From Gammaproteobacteria bacterium (lineage in GTDB: Bacteria > Pseudomonadota > Gammaproteobacteria > Ga0077536): DNA of 64,000 bases. Shown here one piece after another: positions 7,183 to 16,147 of this stretch. The stretch lies in the NCBI GenBank assembly GCA_024234975.1, contig JACKNH010000020.1, positions 7,103 to 71,102 on the forward strand, given 5' to 3'. The notes below the pieces were generated by a model. It did no database searches. It saw only the letters and a list, made by a program, of their open reading frames with translations, and was not told the DNA's origin. Within the stretch, counting starts at the first letter, position 1; the number at the start of each line of letters is the position of its first letter. The position numbers were made by a program, and so were the translations under genes.

Positions 7183-9696
7183 TCAGCTGGCCCGCGCCAG
7201 GGCAACCTCCGCGGTACGGCGTTCGACTTCCGCTGACCGGGCCATCACTTCACCATCCGTTGAACATGCCGGCAGGTCAATGGACAGGTCCGCAACCAGC
7301 GGCAGATGATCGGATGCATGCTGGTAGTCGACGCCGGCCGGCCGGCACAGCGATTCCACCGTGAAGTCCTCGGAGACGAAGATGTGGTCCAGCCGCAGCG
7401 CCGGATGTGAGCTTACCCAGGTATTGCGGGGGCGCCAGCCGGGCAACGCGCATTGCACGTCATTGAGCCTGGCCGCGGCATTGCGCCAGACCTGGCTGCG
7501 CGGCGTGGCATTGAGGTCACCCATGAAGATCACTGGCCCGGCGGCCTGAGCCGCACTCAGCCACAGCGCGCCCAGGAGTTCATCAATCTGCAGGCGTCGT
7601 TCCACCTTGCTGAGTCCAAGATGCGTTGTGATCACCTGCACCGGTAAACCGCGGATATCGATACTCACCCAGATCGCGCCGCGCGGTTCACGCGCACGAT
7701 GCACCGGCAGCCGCCCTGTGCGTTCCACCGCCAGCGGCCATCGCGACAGTATGGCGTCGCCGTATTCCCCGCCATCGGCTTCCATCGTTGGCAGGAAACA
7801 ATGGTACATGCCCAGGCGGTCGGCGATTTCGCGTACCTGATCCGCGCCGCCGGTGCGCGGGCGCCCGCGATCAAGCTCCTGCAGTGCGACGATATCGGTC
7901 CGCCAGTGGCCGATGAGTTGCGCGATGCGGGCACTGGAACAACGTCCGTCCATACCAATGCAGGCATGCACGTTGTAGGTCATGACCCGCAGTTCAAGCT
8001 TACCGGTGACCGGCGCCAGTGAACCTGACCGCTCGCCCGGCTGCACGTCACACACCGCTGCGGGTTGTTCCAGCAGCGTCAACGCGGCCTCGCGCAAGTC
8101 CGCTGCACGCACATGGTCGTAGCCGCGCGCCGGCAGTTGCGCCTGGCTGTCGAGCAAAGCCACACCATGTGTCTCGTTCGGACCAAAGCCCCCATGCGCG
8201 CCGTTTTCCCGCGCGAAGGTCAGCGGTTGATCTGTCCCGGCCCGCCAACCCGCGATGACCAGATCTCCTGCACCGGGGTGACGGCACAAGGCCTCCAGAT
8301 CCTCCGGCACAAACTGGCCGAACGGATGATCCGCGCCGATCAATTCCTGCGCGTCGCGCGGGAGAATCAGCTCACGGCCGGGTACCCAGGCATGCAATAC
8401 CCCGTCATCGTCGTAGCCCAGCGCCGCCGGCACCTGGCCATCCTCCACCAGGCGCTGCGCGAGCCGCGTCTTGTCGGCGAAGGAAATCGGCGTCGGCGTG
8501 TAGATAAGGCCGACCGGCCCCATTGCAACGACACGGGTACGGCTCGGGCGTTCGATTTCACGGCCGTTGGCAAATTCCGGCGCACGTGGCCGGCGTCTGT
8601 AACCAGGCACGGTCGCCGTGCGATAACTGAAATCGGATTCAGCGGCATCGCCACCTTCCGTGGCCGTTTCATCGGCGGACTCGCCCAGAATCTCCGCCGC
8701 GTATTGCGCCACCGCCTTTGAGATATGGCGGCCGGTCAGCTTGGTATAGCTGATGGATTGCTCCTGTCCGTGATCCGAATAAATCCAGACCCGGTAATCG
8801 CGCAGGGGCGAACGCTTGGCCTCCAGCCATATCCGGCGAATCGCATCATCGATCCCCTTCAATACCCAATGGGCGAACGCCGACTCCGGACCGCGGCGAT
8901 GGGATTGCTCATCAAACGCCGCCAGATTCAGTTGAATGATCGGCAGCCCGCGGGCGATATCGATGCGGGAGCCAATGGTGATCATTTCACGCAGGCCGAT
9001 GCACACCAGCACCCGTGCAAAGATGAACTTGGCTTCGCTGGCAATATCATGGCCGTGGCGCACACCGTGAACGAAGTCGACGACGGCCAGCACTACCTCA
9101 ACCACCAGCAATGCAAGAATGCGCGCAATACTCATCAGATTGGTCAACACCAGCATGACCATGGCCAACGGATTGATGGTGCGCTTTATCGTGTCCCACG
9201 ACAGCGCCGACACACAGAAATGCGCCTCGCTTTCATCCGCGCCGCCGCCGAAGATATTGCCGTATGCAGAACCACCCTGGGTCAATCCGCGCTGTTCTGA
9301 CACCAGCTTCTGTTCCAGGGTTTTCGCTGCGTCAGGATCGAACAACTTGATCAGCTTGCCGCTGTCCGGATCAAGATACGAGAACGCCGGCAGCGATGTC
9401 TTGGCGCCGTAGAACAATTCGGCCTGCACCGCGGGCGTCGTGCTGGGCACACCGGCATACAGGCTCTTCAGCTCGTAGTTTTCGCGCTTGAGCAGCCGCC
9501 GGATGAATGGCAGACGACCGGCGCGCAGTGCCTTTTCGAATTGCGCATGGCCCAGACCATCGATCTGGATCAGCACCAGTCCCGGCTCGCCGCCGGTGGT
9601 AACCACCCGCGACAGCCCCAGCCATGCGACGGCCCACTCGCTGCGCGAGAAACGTCGCCGCCAGCGCCGCAGACGGGCTTTCAGTCGGCCGATCAT
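7183..9696 (-). CDS. Fusion of an alkaline-phosphatase-superfamily enzyme and an EEP phosphodiesterase
   Basis: An 837-residue protein with two hydrolase modules. The N-terminal part (about 1-560) has the alkaline phosphatase/phosphodiesterase fold: metal Asp in VLIQIDGLGH, nucleophile Thr in GVPSTTPAVQAELFYG, later metal ligands in AAFDEQSHRRG and IYSDHGQEQ, and a final His in NGAHGGFG. A hydrophobic pair of segments (about 175-235) interrupts it and probably anchors it in the membrane. The C-terminal part (about 570-815) is an endonuclease/exonuclease/phosphatase domain with MTYNVHACIG, DIVALQELD, GDLNATP, LDHIFVS and ASDHLPLVAD. The gene overlaps the upstream glycosyltransferase gene by 4 nt (ATGA), so it is the last gene of a four-gene operon. 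A phosphodiester in a lipid or polymer is a likely target; the substrate is unknown. Confidence 0.9.
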   Translation of the reverse strand: MIGRLKARLRRWRRRFSRSEWAVAWLGLSRVVTTGGEPGLVLIQIDGLGHAQFEKALRAGRLPFIRRLLKRENYELKSLYAGVPSTTPAVQAELFYGAKTSLPAFSYLDPDSGKLIKLFDPDAAKTLEQKLVSEQRGLTQGGSAYGNIFGGGADESEAHFCVSALSWDTIKRTINPLAMVMLVLTNLMSIARILALLVVEVVLAVVDFVHGVRHGHDIASEAKFIFARVLVCIGLREMITIGSRIDIARGLPIIQLNLAAFDEQSHRRGPESAFAHWVLKGIDDAIRRIWLEAKRSPLRDYRVWIYSDHGQEQSISYTKLTGRHISKAVAQYAAEILGESADETATEGGDAAESDFSYRTATVPGYRRRPRAPEFANGREIERPSRTRVVAMGPVGLIYTPTPISFADKTRLAQRLVEDGQVPAALGYDDDGVLHAWVPGRELILPRDAQELIGADHPFGQFVPEDLEALCRHPGAGDLVIAGWRAGTDQPLTFARENGAHGGFGPNETHGVALLDSQAQLPARGYDHVRAADLREAALTLLEQPAAVCDVQPGERSGSLAPVTGKLELRVMTYNVHACIGMDGRCSSARIAQLIGHWRTDIVALQELDRGRPRTGGADQVREIADRLGMYHCFLPTMEADGGEYGDAILSRWPLAVERTGRLPVHRAREPRGAIWVSIDIRGLPVQVITTHLGLSKVERRLQIDELLGALWLSAAQAAGPVIFMGDLNATPRSQVWRNAAARLNDVQCALPGWRPRNTWVSSHPALRLDHIFVSEDFTVESLCRPAGVDYQHASDHLPLVADLSIDLPACSTDGEVMARSAEVERRTAEVALARAS

Positions 9697-11006
9697 GCCG
9701 CCTTCTCCGCCCGCTGGCCGTCATCATCGTTGTCATCGTCATCATCGCCGAGCAGCGCCTTGCCCGCCGCCGAGGCCAGACTGGAAATCAGCTGCCATTC
9801 CGCGCCGATGCGATTCAGTGTTTCGTCCCAGATATCGACGTCGCCGGATTCCGGCATCTGCTGCTCGTTGATCACTGTCTGATAGACATTGAGCGCCTTG
9901 TCCGCGCAGCGCGGCAGCGCAAACGTGCGTCCGGTGCGCAACGCCGCGCGTACAACCGCCTTGCGCGCGTCCTGCTCCAGATCGTGATACCACTGCAGGC
10001 CGTCGACAAAATGATCCAGCGATTCCTCTGCCAACAGCAGGCCGTTCCGGCCGTCGACCACCACTTCGCGGACACCTGGCGCATCCACCGCAACGACCGG
10101 CGTCCTGGTCGCCATCGCCTCCGATATGACCATACCCTGGGTTTCGGATTGCGAGGCGAACGCGAACACATCCATCGCCTTGTAGGCACTGGTCAACAAC
10201 GGCTGATCCAGCACACCGGTGACGACCAGCCGATCGAGCACGCTGTGTTCGCGCAATATCTGGCGGATATCACGTAACGACGGTCCCACGCCCACCAGCA
10301 GGAAAATGGCGTCGTCATTGCGCTTGAGGAATCGTGCGACCGCTTCGCCCAGGAATGGCAGGTTCTTCTCCGGCGCCAGCCGGCCGACGTGGCCGACGAC
10401 GAAGGCGTTCCGTGGAATACCCAGCGCGGAGCGGAATCCCTGCCCGCTGCCGGCAGAAAAAAACGTGTCGCGCACGCCGGTTGGTATCACGTCGATCGGC
10501 GTCGTCACCCCGCGCTCAATCAGGATGTCGCGGATACTTTCACTCGGTGCGAATACGCGTTGGGCCACGTTGGCGTAATCGGTCGACAAGGTGGACACGA
10601 AACGCTTGAGCAATTGTGAGTCACCGGGTGCGTAATGCGTGTACTGCTCGTACATCGTGTGATGCGTGAACACCAGCGGCAGGTTATGCAGACGCGCCAG
10701 GCGCTGGGCGGCTGCACCCATCAGAAACGGATGATGGGAATGGATGATATCGGGTTGGAATTTCTGCACCGCTTCGTCGAGCGTATCGTCACCGGGCATC
10801 ATCACCGAGAAATCACTGCCGTTGAAATTCTGCATCGCTGCCACCCGGACGACGTCGCGTTCATCGGGATCCATGTCGTCGAATTCCGGCGCCGCCACCA
10901 GGACTTCATGACCGGCCGCGCGATACGCTGCGCTGAAGGCGGCCACGGAGCGTGCGACACCGCCGACATGGGGCAGGTAGGTATTTGTCATCATCATGAT
11001 TTTCAT
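9693..11006 (-). CDS. GT4-family glycosyltransferase
   Basis: A 437-residue retaining glycosyltransferase of the GT-B fold. The N terminus MKIMMMTNTYLPHVGGVARS is the usual GT4 start. The donor domain has GHVGRLAPEKN and the nucleotide-sugar site EAMATRTPVVAVDAPGVREVV. The start is ATG 11006, with GGAG and GGGAG upstream. The C terminus is an acidic Asp/Asn tail (DDDDDNDDD) followed by a basic end, a low-complexity feature not needed for catalysis. It is third in an operon with a TVP38 membrane protein, a glycoside-hydrolase-like protein and a phosphatase fusion, suggesting assembly or trimming of a surface glycolipid or polysaccharide. Confidence 0.93.
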   Translation of the reverse strand: MKIMMMTNTYLPHVGGVARSVAAFSAAYRAAGHEVLVAAPEFDDMDPDERDVVRVAAMQNFNGSDFSVMMPGDDTLDEAVQKFQPDIIHSHHPFLMGAAAQRLARLHNLPLVFTHHTMYEQYTHYAPGDSQLLKRFVSTLSTDYANVAQRVFAPSESIRDILIERGVTTPIDVIPTGVRDTFFSAGSGQGFRSALGIPRNAFVVGHVGRLAPEKNLPFLGEAVARFLKRNDDAIFLLVGVGPSLRDIRQILREHSVLDRLVVTGVLDQPLLTSAYKAMDVFAFASQSETQGMVISEAMATRTPVVAVDAPGVREVVVDGRNGLLLAEESLDHFVDGLQWYHDLEQDARKAVVRAALRTGRTFALPRCADKALNVYQTVINEQQMPESGDVDIWDETLNRIGAEWQLISSLASAAGKALLGDDDDDNDDDGQRAEKAA

Positions 11007-11010
11007 GGCG

Positions 11011-13257
11011 CTACTCCCGCTCCAGCGTAATGGAGCCTTGCTGATTGTTGAGTTCAATGGATCGATAACCGGGGACGGCGATGCGCAGCGGACGTGGACC
11101 GTCGCGCCAGTCGATACGCCACCGGAGCCAGGGCGCCTCGCTGCCGCCACCCAGCGCAACGTCGGCAGTGCCGACGCGCAGCACCGTGTGCAGACAGGAC
11201 GCAGTCTGACCGCCGTGCAACCACGCTGCCGGAATGCCGCTACCCATGGTTACGCCATCGGTGTCTTCACGGATAAAGCAATTGCGTAGCGCCAGCAGCC
11301 ACTCCGCGGCAGCCCAGCCATGCTGACCGTCGCCCATGCATCCGCCGCCGGTGCGCGGATGAATCGCTTCCGGCCACTGGCCGGTGGGCGAGGCGAGCTT
11401 TGCGACCTTGTCCATCAGCGCATACGCGCGCTGATCGCCGGTGCGAAGCAGCACTTGCGCGAGATGCAGCGTGAGGTAGGCGTTCAATCCGGAATGGATC
11501 ATCTGCTGGTAGAACGCACCGTCGACCATGCATGTGTTCAGCAGGTAGTCGACGGTGCCGGCAGTGCGAACGTCACTTGCGGCAAACAGTTGCAGGGGAT
11601 AGTCAGCGACGATGGAACCGATGGCGCCTGCATCCAGCTGGCGATCGGGCGCGGCGGGCATGCCCGGGCGGCCGATGCGATGCGCGGCTTGCGCCAGACT
11701 CAAGTCCAGTGTCTGGCGCAGATCGTCGGCTTCGCGCAGGAATTCGTTCTGTTCCGCACGCATGCCGCGCGCGCCGCACAGCCGTGCCAATGCCTCCAGG
11801 CCCGCCAGGCTCCAGAAGTCATCCCAGTAGTAGTAGTCATTGGTGCCGAGATGTTCGGCGCTGAATCCGGCCGGCAACAATCCGGCGTGGCGTACGCCGC
11901 GGCCGGCTTTCATCCGCTTTGCCGCAATCCAGCGTCCACCGGCGATCAACTGCCGCAAAGTGGACAATTCCAGCGGCTCGCCGGTGGCTGCGTACAGCAA
12001 TTCCGTCACCCACAGGACCTGGCCATTGGAATCCCATTCGCCTTCCTGTGATCGGTAGTAGCCGGAAGGCAGCTGGCGCGCGCCAAAATTCGCCACCGCC
12101 TGACGCGCCTGTTTCAACATACCCATCGCAATCTGCGCATGGACCATGAAGGCGGCGTCGCGGAACCAGAACCGGCGATAGGTGTACGGCCCCGGATAAA
12201 CGTCGTCAGGTGACAGCAACGCCAACGTATAGCGGGCGGCATCGGTCACGCTCTGCCACAGCGGGTCCGGGACGCTGAATTCGCACACGCTCTGCATCTC
12301 CTGCGACCATTGGCGAGGCACAGGTCGTCGCGGCGGGACACCGGTGGGTTTGCGCAACGGCAACTGCAACGTCAACGAGAAATCTCCCGCCGTGCGGGCA
12401 CGATAAACAGCTGCAGCCGATGCCATGCCATGTTCGCAGTTCACACTCCGCGTCGGTACAGGCAGACGTTCGGCAAGCCGGTTACCGACATCGCCGCTTT
12501 CGTAATCTGAAAAGCGTGCTTCGTCGGGCGGCGTGCCCAACTCAAGCACGGCATCGCCATCGATCCGCCATCTGGTCAGGCTGTCGTCTGTTGCAATCGA
12601 GTGGATGAACGATATGCCTTCGGGATTGAACGGCCGCAGCACCACCGCCATCGCGCCGCCCTGCGGTAAACGTGAATAGGCTCGCACAACGGTATAGGCA
12701 TCATCTTCCTGCCACTGGGCTTCCACACGCAGTAGTGAACGAATGGCAGGGAATGCGTAGGCGGTTCTGACCTCCGGACCGTGGTCCAGGCACAGCTGTT
12801 GCGAAACCTGCCGCGCCTGGGTTGCGCTGTACCAGGTGCCGTCGGCCTCCTGGACAAACAGTTCCAGTGACCAGCCGTTCCAGTACGGTGTTACCAGTCC
12901 GGCGGGATCGACAATGGGATAGGCGGCGATGCCAGGCAGGCCCACGGCCGTCCAGTTGCGATGGGTGAGGTTGATATGCGTCAGTGAAAACGCCCGCGGC
13001 ACGAACGATTCATCCGTCGGATCGAACTGCCGGCTGACCCAGTACGGCCACCGCCAGTCGCGATTGAACTGGATGATGCGGGCATTCAGCAATCCCCTGG
13101 CATGCATCAGCGCACCGGCACGCAACAACTCGATGGGATGATCGACTTCCGACGGCTGGCCGAACTTCGACAGCTTGTCCATCAGCGCCACAGGATCGAC
13201 AAAACCACGGGAGACAGCGGCTTTGCGCAGTAGTGGTCGCCACGGCAACATCTTCAT
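11011..13257 (-). CDS. (alpha/alpha)6-barrel glycoside-hydrolase-like protein (GH15-type region)
   Basis: A 748-residue protein without an obvious signal peptide. The N-terminal half is beta-rich. The C-terminal half resembles GH15-like (alpha/alpha)6 glycosidases: YRRFWFRDAAFMVHA, then EGEWDSNGQVLWV, YYYWDDFWSL and WPEAIHPRTGGGCMGDGQHG, with acidic residues that could be catalytic. It starts at ATG 13257, overlapping the TVP38 gene by 4 nt, and ends 4 nt before the GT4 start. A cytoplasmic enzyme acting on a glucan or oligosaccharide is likely; the substrate cannot be inferred. It could also be a non-catalytic relative. Confidence 0.8.
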   Translation of the reverse strand: MKMLPWRPLLRKAAVSRGFVDPVALMDKLSKFGQPSEVDHPIELLRAGALMHARGLLNARIIQFNRDWRWPYWVSRQFDPTDESFVPRAFSLTHINLTHRNWTAVGLPGIAAYPIVDPAGLVTPYWNGWSLELFVQEADGTWYSATQARQVSQQLCLDHGPEVRTAYAFPAIRSLLRVEAQWQEDDAYTVVRAYSRLPQGGAMAVVLRPFNPEGISFIHSIATDDSLTRWRIDGDAVLELGTPPDEARFSDYESGDVGNRLAERLPVPTRSVNCEHGMASAAAVYRARTAGDFSLTLQLPLRKPTGVPPRRPVPRQWSQEMQSVCEFSVPDPLWQSVTDAARYTLALLSPDDVYPGPYTYRRFWFRDAAFMVHAQIAMGMLKQARQAVANFGARQLPSGYYRSQEGEWDSNGQVLWVTELLYAATGEPLELSTLRQLIAGGRWIAAKRMKAGRGVRHAGLLPAGFSAEHLGTNDYYYWDDFWSLAGLEALARLCGARGMRAEQNEFLREADDLRQTLDLSLAQAAHRIGRPGMPAAPDRQLDAGAIGSIVADYPLQLFAASDVRTAGTVDYLLNTCMVDGAFYQQMIHSGLNAYLTLHLAQVLLRTGDQRAYALMDKVAKLASPTGQWPEAIHPRTGGGCMGDGQHGWAAAEWLLALRNCFIREDTDGVTMGSGIPAAWLHGGQTASCLHTVLRVGTADVALGGGSEAPWLRWRIDWRDGPRPLRIAVPGYRSIELNNQQGSITLERE

Positions 13258-14012
13258 GACTTTTCCTCCGCTAAATGAGACCTGGTCCGGCTCCCATCGG
13301 CTTCGGCAAGTGCGGCACTGGCGCGTTTACGAATCTGCAAATACAGGGTCGTGGCAATGACAAGCCCGAACGCCAGCAAGGCGAGTTGCACGGGCGATTG
13401 CTGGCGGTCACCACTGAACAGTGCACCGAGGTCGCCAGTCATGGCGCCGATCATCACGTTCATCAGCGTCAGCGGAATGATGCCAATCGCGGTCGCGACA
13501 GCGAACTGGGTCAGGCTGATCGGCAGCGTGCCGAACAGGTAGTTGGAAAATTTGAATGGGAAAAACGGCACCATGCGCGACAGCAGTACGGTGCGCCAGA
13601 TGCGGCCATCATCGAGCGCGCGCATGATGGCTGACAGCCGCGGTGATTGCTTGATCCGACGCTGGACGCTGTCAGTGAAAGCATAGCGGGCCACCAGGAA
13701 CGACACGCATGCGCCAACAGTCGTGCCAATCACCATGATGAGCGTGCCCATCACCGGCCCGAACAGATACCCCGCGCCAAGAGTGAAGAAAATCCCCGGC
13801 AGCATGACCACCACGGCAAACGCCTGCATGACGGCGTACAAAGCCAGTCCGGCATTACCTTTGGCGTCGAACCATTCGACCGTCGCCATGGCGAAATCGC
13901 GCAGTGCATCGCCGAACAACACAATGGCCAGCGCAATCCCCGCAACGACGGCGAGGATGCCGATGATGGCGTTCCGCCTGCCGTTGGTCCTTGCTTGTAT
14001 CGCTTCACTCAT
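13254..14012 (-). CDS. TVP38/TMEM64 (VTT-domain) membrane protein
   Basis: A 252-residue polytopic inner-membrane protein of the TVP38/DedA-like family. The core signatures are MLPGIFFTLGAGYLFGPVMG and SRMVPFFPFKFSNYLFG, with about six hydrophobic segments. Relatives are proposed lipid scramblases or transporters. The start is ATG 14012, which lies about 26 nt downstream of the predicted start from the -24/-12 element at 14050-14064; longer frames would begin upstream of that promoter. It is the first gene of the operon that continues into the glycosidase-like, GT4 and phosphatase-fusion genes. Confidence 0.92.
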   Translation of the reverse strand: MSEAIQARTNGRRNAIIGILAVVAGIALAIVLFGDALRDFAMATVEWFDAKGNAGLALYAVMQAFAVVVMLPGIFFTLGAGYLFGPVMGTLIMVIGTTVGACVSFLVARYAFTDSVQRRIKQSPRLSAIMRALDDGRIWRTVLLSRMVPFFPFKFSNYLFGTLPISLTQFAVATAIGIIPLTLMNVMIGAMTGDLGALFSGDRQQSPVQLALLAFGLVIATTLYLQIRKRASAALAEADGSRTRSHLAEEKS

Positions 14013-14049
14013 GGTGATTCCGCCGTCAGAACTGGTTAACAGCTGCGGT

Positions 14050-14064
14050 GCAATTACCATGCCG
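14050..14064 (-). promoter_or_regulatory. Candidate sigma-54 promoter of the TVP38-glycosyltransferase operon
   Basis: The minus strand reads CGGCATG-GTAA-TTGC with exact 12-base GG-to-GC spacing. Predicted start is near 14038, giving a leader of about 26 nt to ATG 14012. As at dps, C replaces T in front of GG. Confidence 0.6.
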
Positions 14065-14409
14065 CCGGTATTTCCCTTGAAAACAGGCGGGTCCTGGAGA
14101 TGGGGAATGCAGAAAGCGCCCGCAGGGATGTAAGAACTACACATCGCTCAAAAGGCATATGACGGGGTGATCACTCCACAAGGCAATGCAGACTTGCTCG
14201 ACTGTGCGACGCGCACAACGAGCAGCGAGTGTCCGCAAATGACACAACGCCATGCAGATAGAGAACGCCTTACAAACCTGTGCGGAAAAAATTGCACGCC
14301 TCGCGCGGCGTGCAGGTGTGGGTTGGCCATGGCAACGAACTGACGTTGCGCGCCCAGCAACGTGATTTCGTTTGGATTATCAGCTTGTTAGTGTCTGCAG
14401 CGAACGCAT

Positions 14410-14424
14410 TGGCACGCTTTCTGC
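14410..14424 (+). promoter_or_regulatory. Candidate sigma-54 promoter of the DUF1328 gene
   Basis: TGGCACG-CTTT-CTGC has a perfect -24 half and a near-consensus -12 half with exact spacing. Predicted start is near 14436, about 33 nt before ATG 14469, which has an AGGAG site. Confidence 0.78.
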
Positions 14425-14468
14425 GTAATCACCAGTGCAATTTCGCAATTCAATTCAGGAGAAGTGTC

Positions 14469-14642
14469 ATGTTGAGCTGGGCTTTAGCATTCTTCGTTCT
14501 TGCCATCATTGCCGCTGTGTTTGGTTTCACTGGCATCGCCGGCGCCGCCGCGGGCATCGCCAAGATTCTGTTTGTGGTATTCCTCGTTTTGCTGGTTGTC
14601 AGCGCCCTGGCTGGTGCGATGCGCGGTCGACCACCCGTATGA
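14469..14642 (+). CDS. DUF1328-family small membrane protein (YtjA-like)
   Basis: A 57-residue protein made of two hydrophobic helices, with the family start MLSWALAFFVLAIIAAVFGF and GIAGAAAGIAKILF. Close to the usual family length. Function is unknown; relatives are small inner-membrane proteins seen next to stress genes. AGGAG lies 8 nt upstream of the start. It has its own -24/-12 element and an inverted repeat downstream at 14660-14702. Confidence 0.92.
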   Translation: MLSWALAFFVLAIIAAVFGFTGIAGAAAGIAKILFVVFLVLLVVSALAGAMRGRPPV

Positions 14643-15030
14643 CGCAGTTGACGTCTGTCGCCAGAGCCTGTCATACATAGAGCGTGTCTGACAGGCTTTG
14701 GCGCAGATTTCAATATCCAGCCTTGCAGGTTCATAGCCGGTTCCCCGCACGTCACCTCCCTCACGCCGCCGCTTCATCATTTACCAGATAGCATTCCACC
14801 CGAGTAACTCGCCGCTGGCCAATACGCTCGCCCGTGCTCGAGTCCCGGGCCGAATATCGTTCACGTTGTCTGAATACGCCACAGTGCGGTTGACTTGCGT
14901 GAAATGCGCTGACGGAAATTTACGCGAGGGACGAACATCCGCTTACGAAAAAGCTGAAAGGCAAACGCCTGCCTGCAGCGACGAAGTGCCAGGGTACTGG
15001 GTTTGGCAGCGTCCAGATGCGACTGGCGGC
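14643..15030. other. Intergenic stretch after the DUF1328 gene
   Basis: A 388 nt stretch between convergent genes. Apart from the hairpin at 14660-14702 I see no gene, repeat or clear signal. Open frames here lack ribosome sites and recognisable protein sequence. Confidence 0.5.
14660..14702 (+). terminator. Hairpin terminator candidate after the DUF1328 gene
   Basis: Arms GCCAGAGCCTGTCA and TGACAGGCTTTGGC pair at 13 of 14 positions around a 15-base loop, 18 nt past the stop. No strong U run follows, so it may be an mRNA 3' stem or a Rho-assisted terminator. Confidence 0.5.
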
Positions 15031-16071
15031 TCAGGCCAACGTTGCCAGTGGTCGCCGATAGTATTTACGGCACGCCGAAGCCAGATCCAGCAGATATTGA
15101 CGCGGGCCGGCGCGCTCGCGCGCAGCGACGTCCGCCACATCGGGCTGGTCGCGGGTGATCCCCAGGCAGTCCGCTATTCGCGATGGTGTACCCAGGTCCG
15201 ACCAGCCACACGCCGGCACTTCGACCAACGCCAGCGACGATTCCTCGCCTTCGAGAATGTCGCGTGAGAGATCGATGGACGACAGGTTCCTGTACGTTGC
15301 ATGTAGTGCCGGATGCGCTTCCGGCGTCCAGTTCACGCGACTGAGAGAATTACGAAGGTAGCGGTATGCCATCGGCGCCCGCCTGGCGAGCAGTCGCAGG
15401 ATCATCGCAGCGCGGCCGCCAAAGATGAAGGTATTGATCCGGGCGCCTGCCTTGATCAGCTGCGCCGCCAACGGCGCTGCTGGCTTTTCACAGAACCGCT
15501 GGATGGGCTGCAGGCCGTGCTGCGCGGCGCAGGATGGAACAATGTAACCGAGTTCCGGATCCGCACGGTCCGGTGTCATGCCCAGCAGCAACAGGTTGTC
15601 GGTCCCGCCGGAGGCCAGTTTCGCTATCGCTTCGTCCACGCTTGTTGACAGGACGTGCTCCTGGGCGACGTAGTGATCGGCGGGCAGGAAGAATGCGACA
15701 GCATCGGGTTCACGCCGGTGGATATGCAGGGTTGCGAGCAATACGCCAATCGCCGTGCCACGGTTTTCCGGTTGAACGATCACGTTGGATTGCGGTATGC
15801 CAAGATCCAGCGCGCGCCAGAAAGCTGCGTGACTGCTATCGACCACCACCAGTATCCGCGCCAACGGCACGTGCGCGTGGGCTCTTGCAATAGCGTCGAG
15901 CAGCAGCGCTGTACGGCCGTTGATTGAACAATACTGTTTCGGAATAGCGCGTCCGCTTTCGTCGGTGGTCATTTCCGCCAGCCGGGTACCCGAACCGGCC
16001 GCAAGAACGACTGCCCACGCGTGGCCGGTCGGCAACATATCGATGCCCTGTACTGTTTGAGTCTGCAACAT
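15031..16071 (-). CDS. Mannose-1-phosphate guanylyltransferase-like sugar nucleotidyltransferase
   Basis: A 346-residue nucleotidyltransferase of the GMP/ManC type. The N-terminal signature is AVVLAAGSGTRL with the later active-site Lys in AIPKQYCSING. Further family features are VIVQPENRGTAIG, FFLPADHYV, PELGYIVP, QRFCEKP and FIFGGRAAMILR. It would make GDP-mannose or a similar NDP-sugar for polysaccharide synthesis. The C-terminal isomerase domain of bifunctional ManC is absent. The start is ATG 16071 with GGAG 6 nt upstream; longer frames look random. It lies downstream of the AI-2E family gene on the same strand with a 76 nt gap. Confidence 0.85.
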   Translation of the reverse strand: MLQTQTVQGIDMLPTGHAWAVVLAAGSGTRLAEMTTDESGRAIPKQYCSINGRTALLLDAIARAHAHVPLARILVVVDSSHAAFWRALDLGIPQSNVIVQPENRGTAIGVLLATLHIHRREPDAVAFFLPADHYVAQEHVLSTSVDEAIAKLASGGTDNLLLLGMTPDRADPELGYIVPSCAAQHGLQPIQRFCEKPAAPLAAQLIKAGARINTFIFGGRAAMILRLLARRAPMAYRYLRNSLSRVNWTPEAHPALHATYRNLSSIDLSRDILEGEESSLALVEVPACGWSDLGTPSRIADCLGITRDQPDVADVAARERAGPRQYLLDLASACRKYYRRPLATLA

Positions 16072-16147
16072 ACCGTTCTCCAATTTCGACCCATGCGACG
16101 GGCAGTACTGGCCGTCCGCACTGCATTCATCAGTCAGCCGCTGTTGA

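Larger units (their letters stand above)
14013..14468. other. Divergent regulatory region with two candidate sigma-54 promoters
   Basis: A 456 nt non-coding stretch between the TVP38 operon and the DUF1328 gene. It contains outward-facing -24/-12 elements at 14050-14064 (minus) and 14410-14424 (plus). Between them lie an inverted repeat GTGTC-N7-GACAC (14229-14245), a TGTGCG-N3-CGCACA repeat near 14204 and a short GC hairpin around 14294-14313. An activator bound in the middle could serve both promoters. Confidence 0.55.

Noticed and set aside
9721..9750. Low-complexity run of repeated ATC/GTC triplets
   Set aside because: It encodes the Asp/Asn tail of the glycosyltransferase; no sign that it is a separate repeat element.
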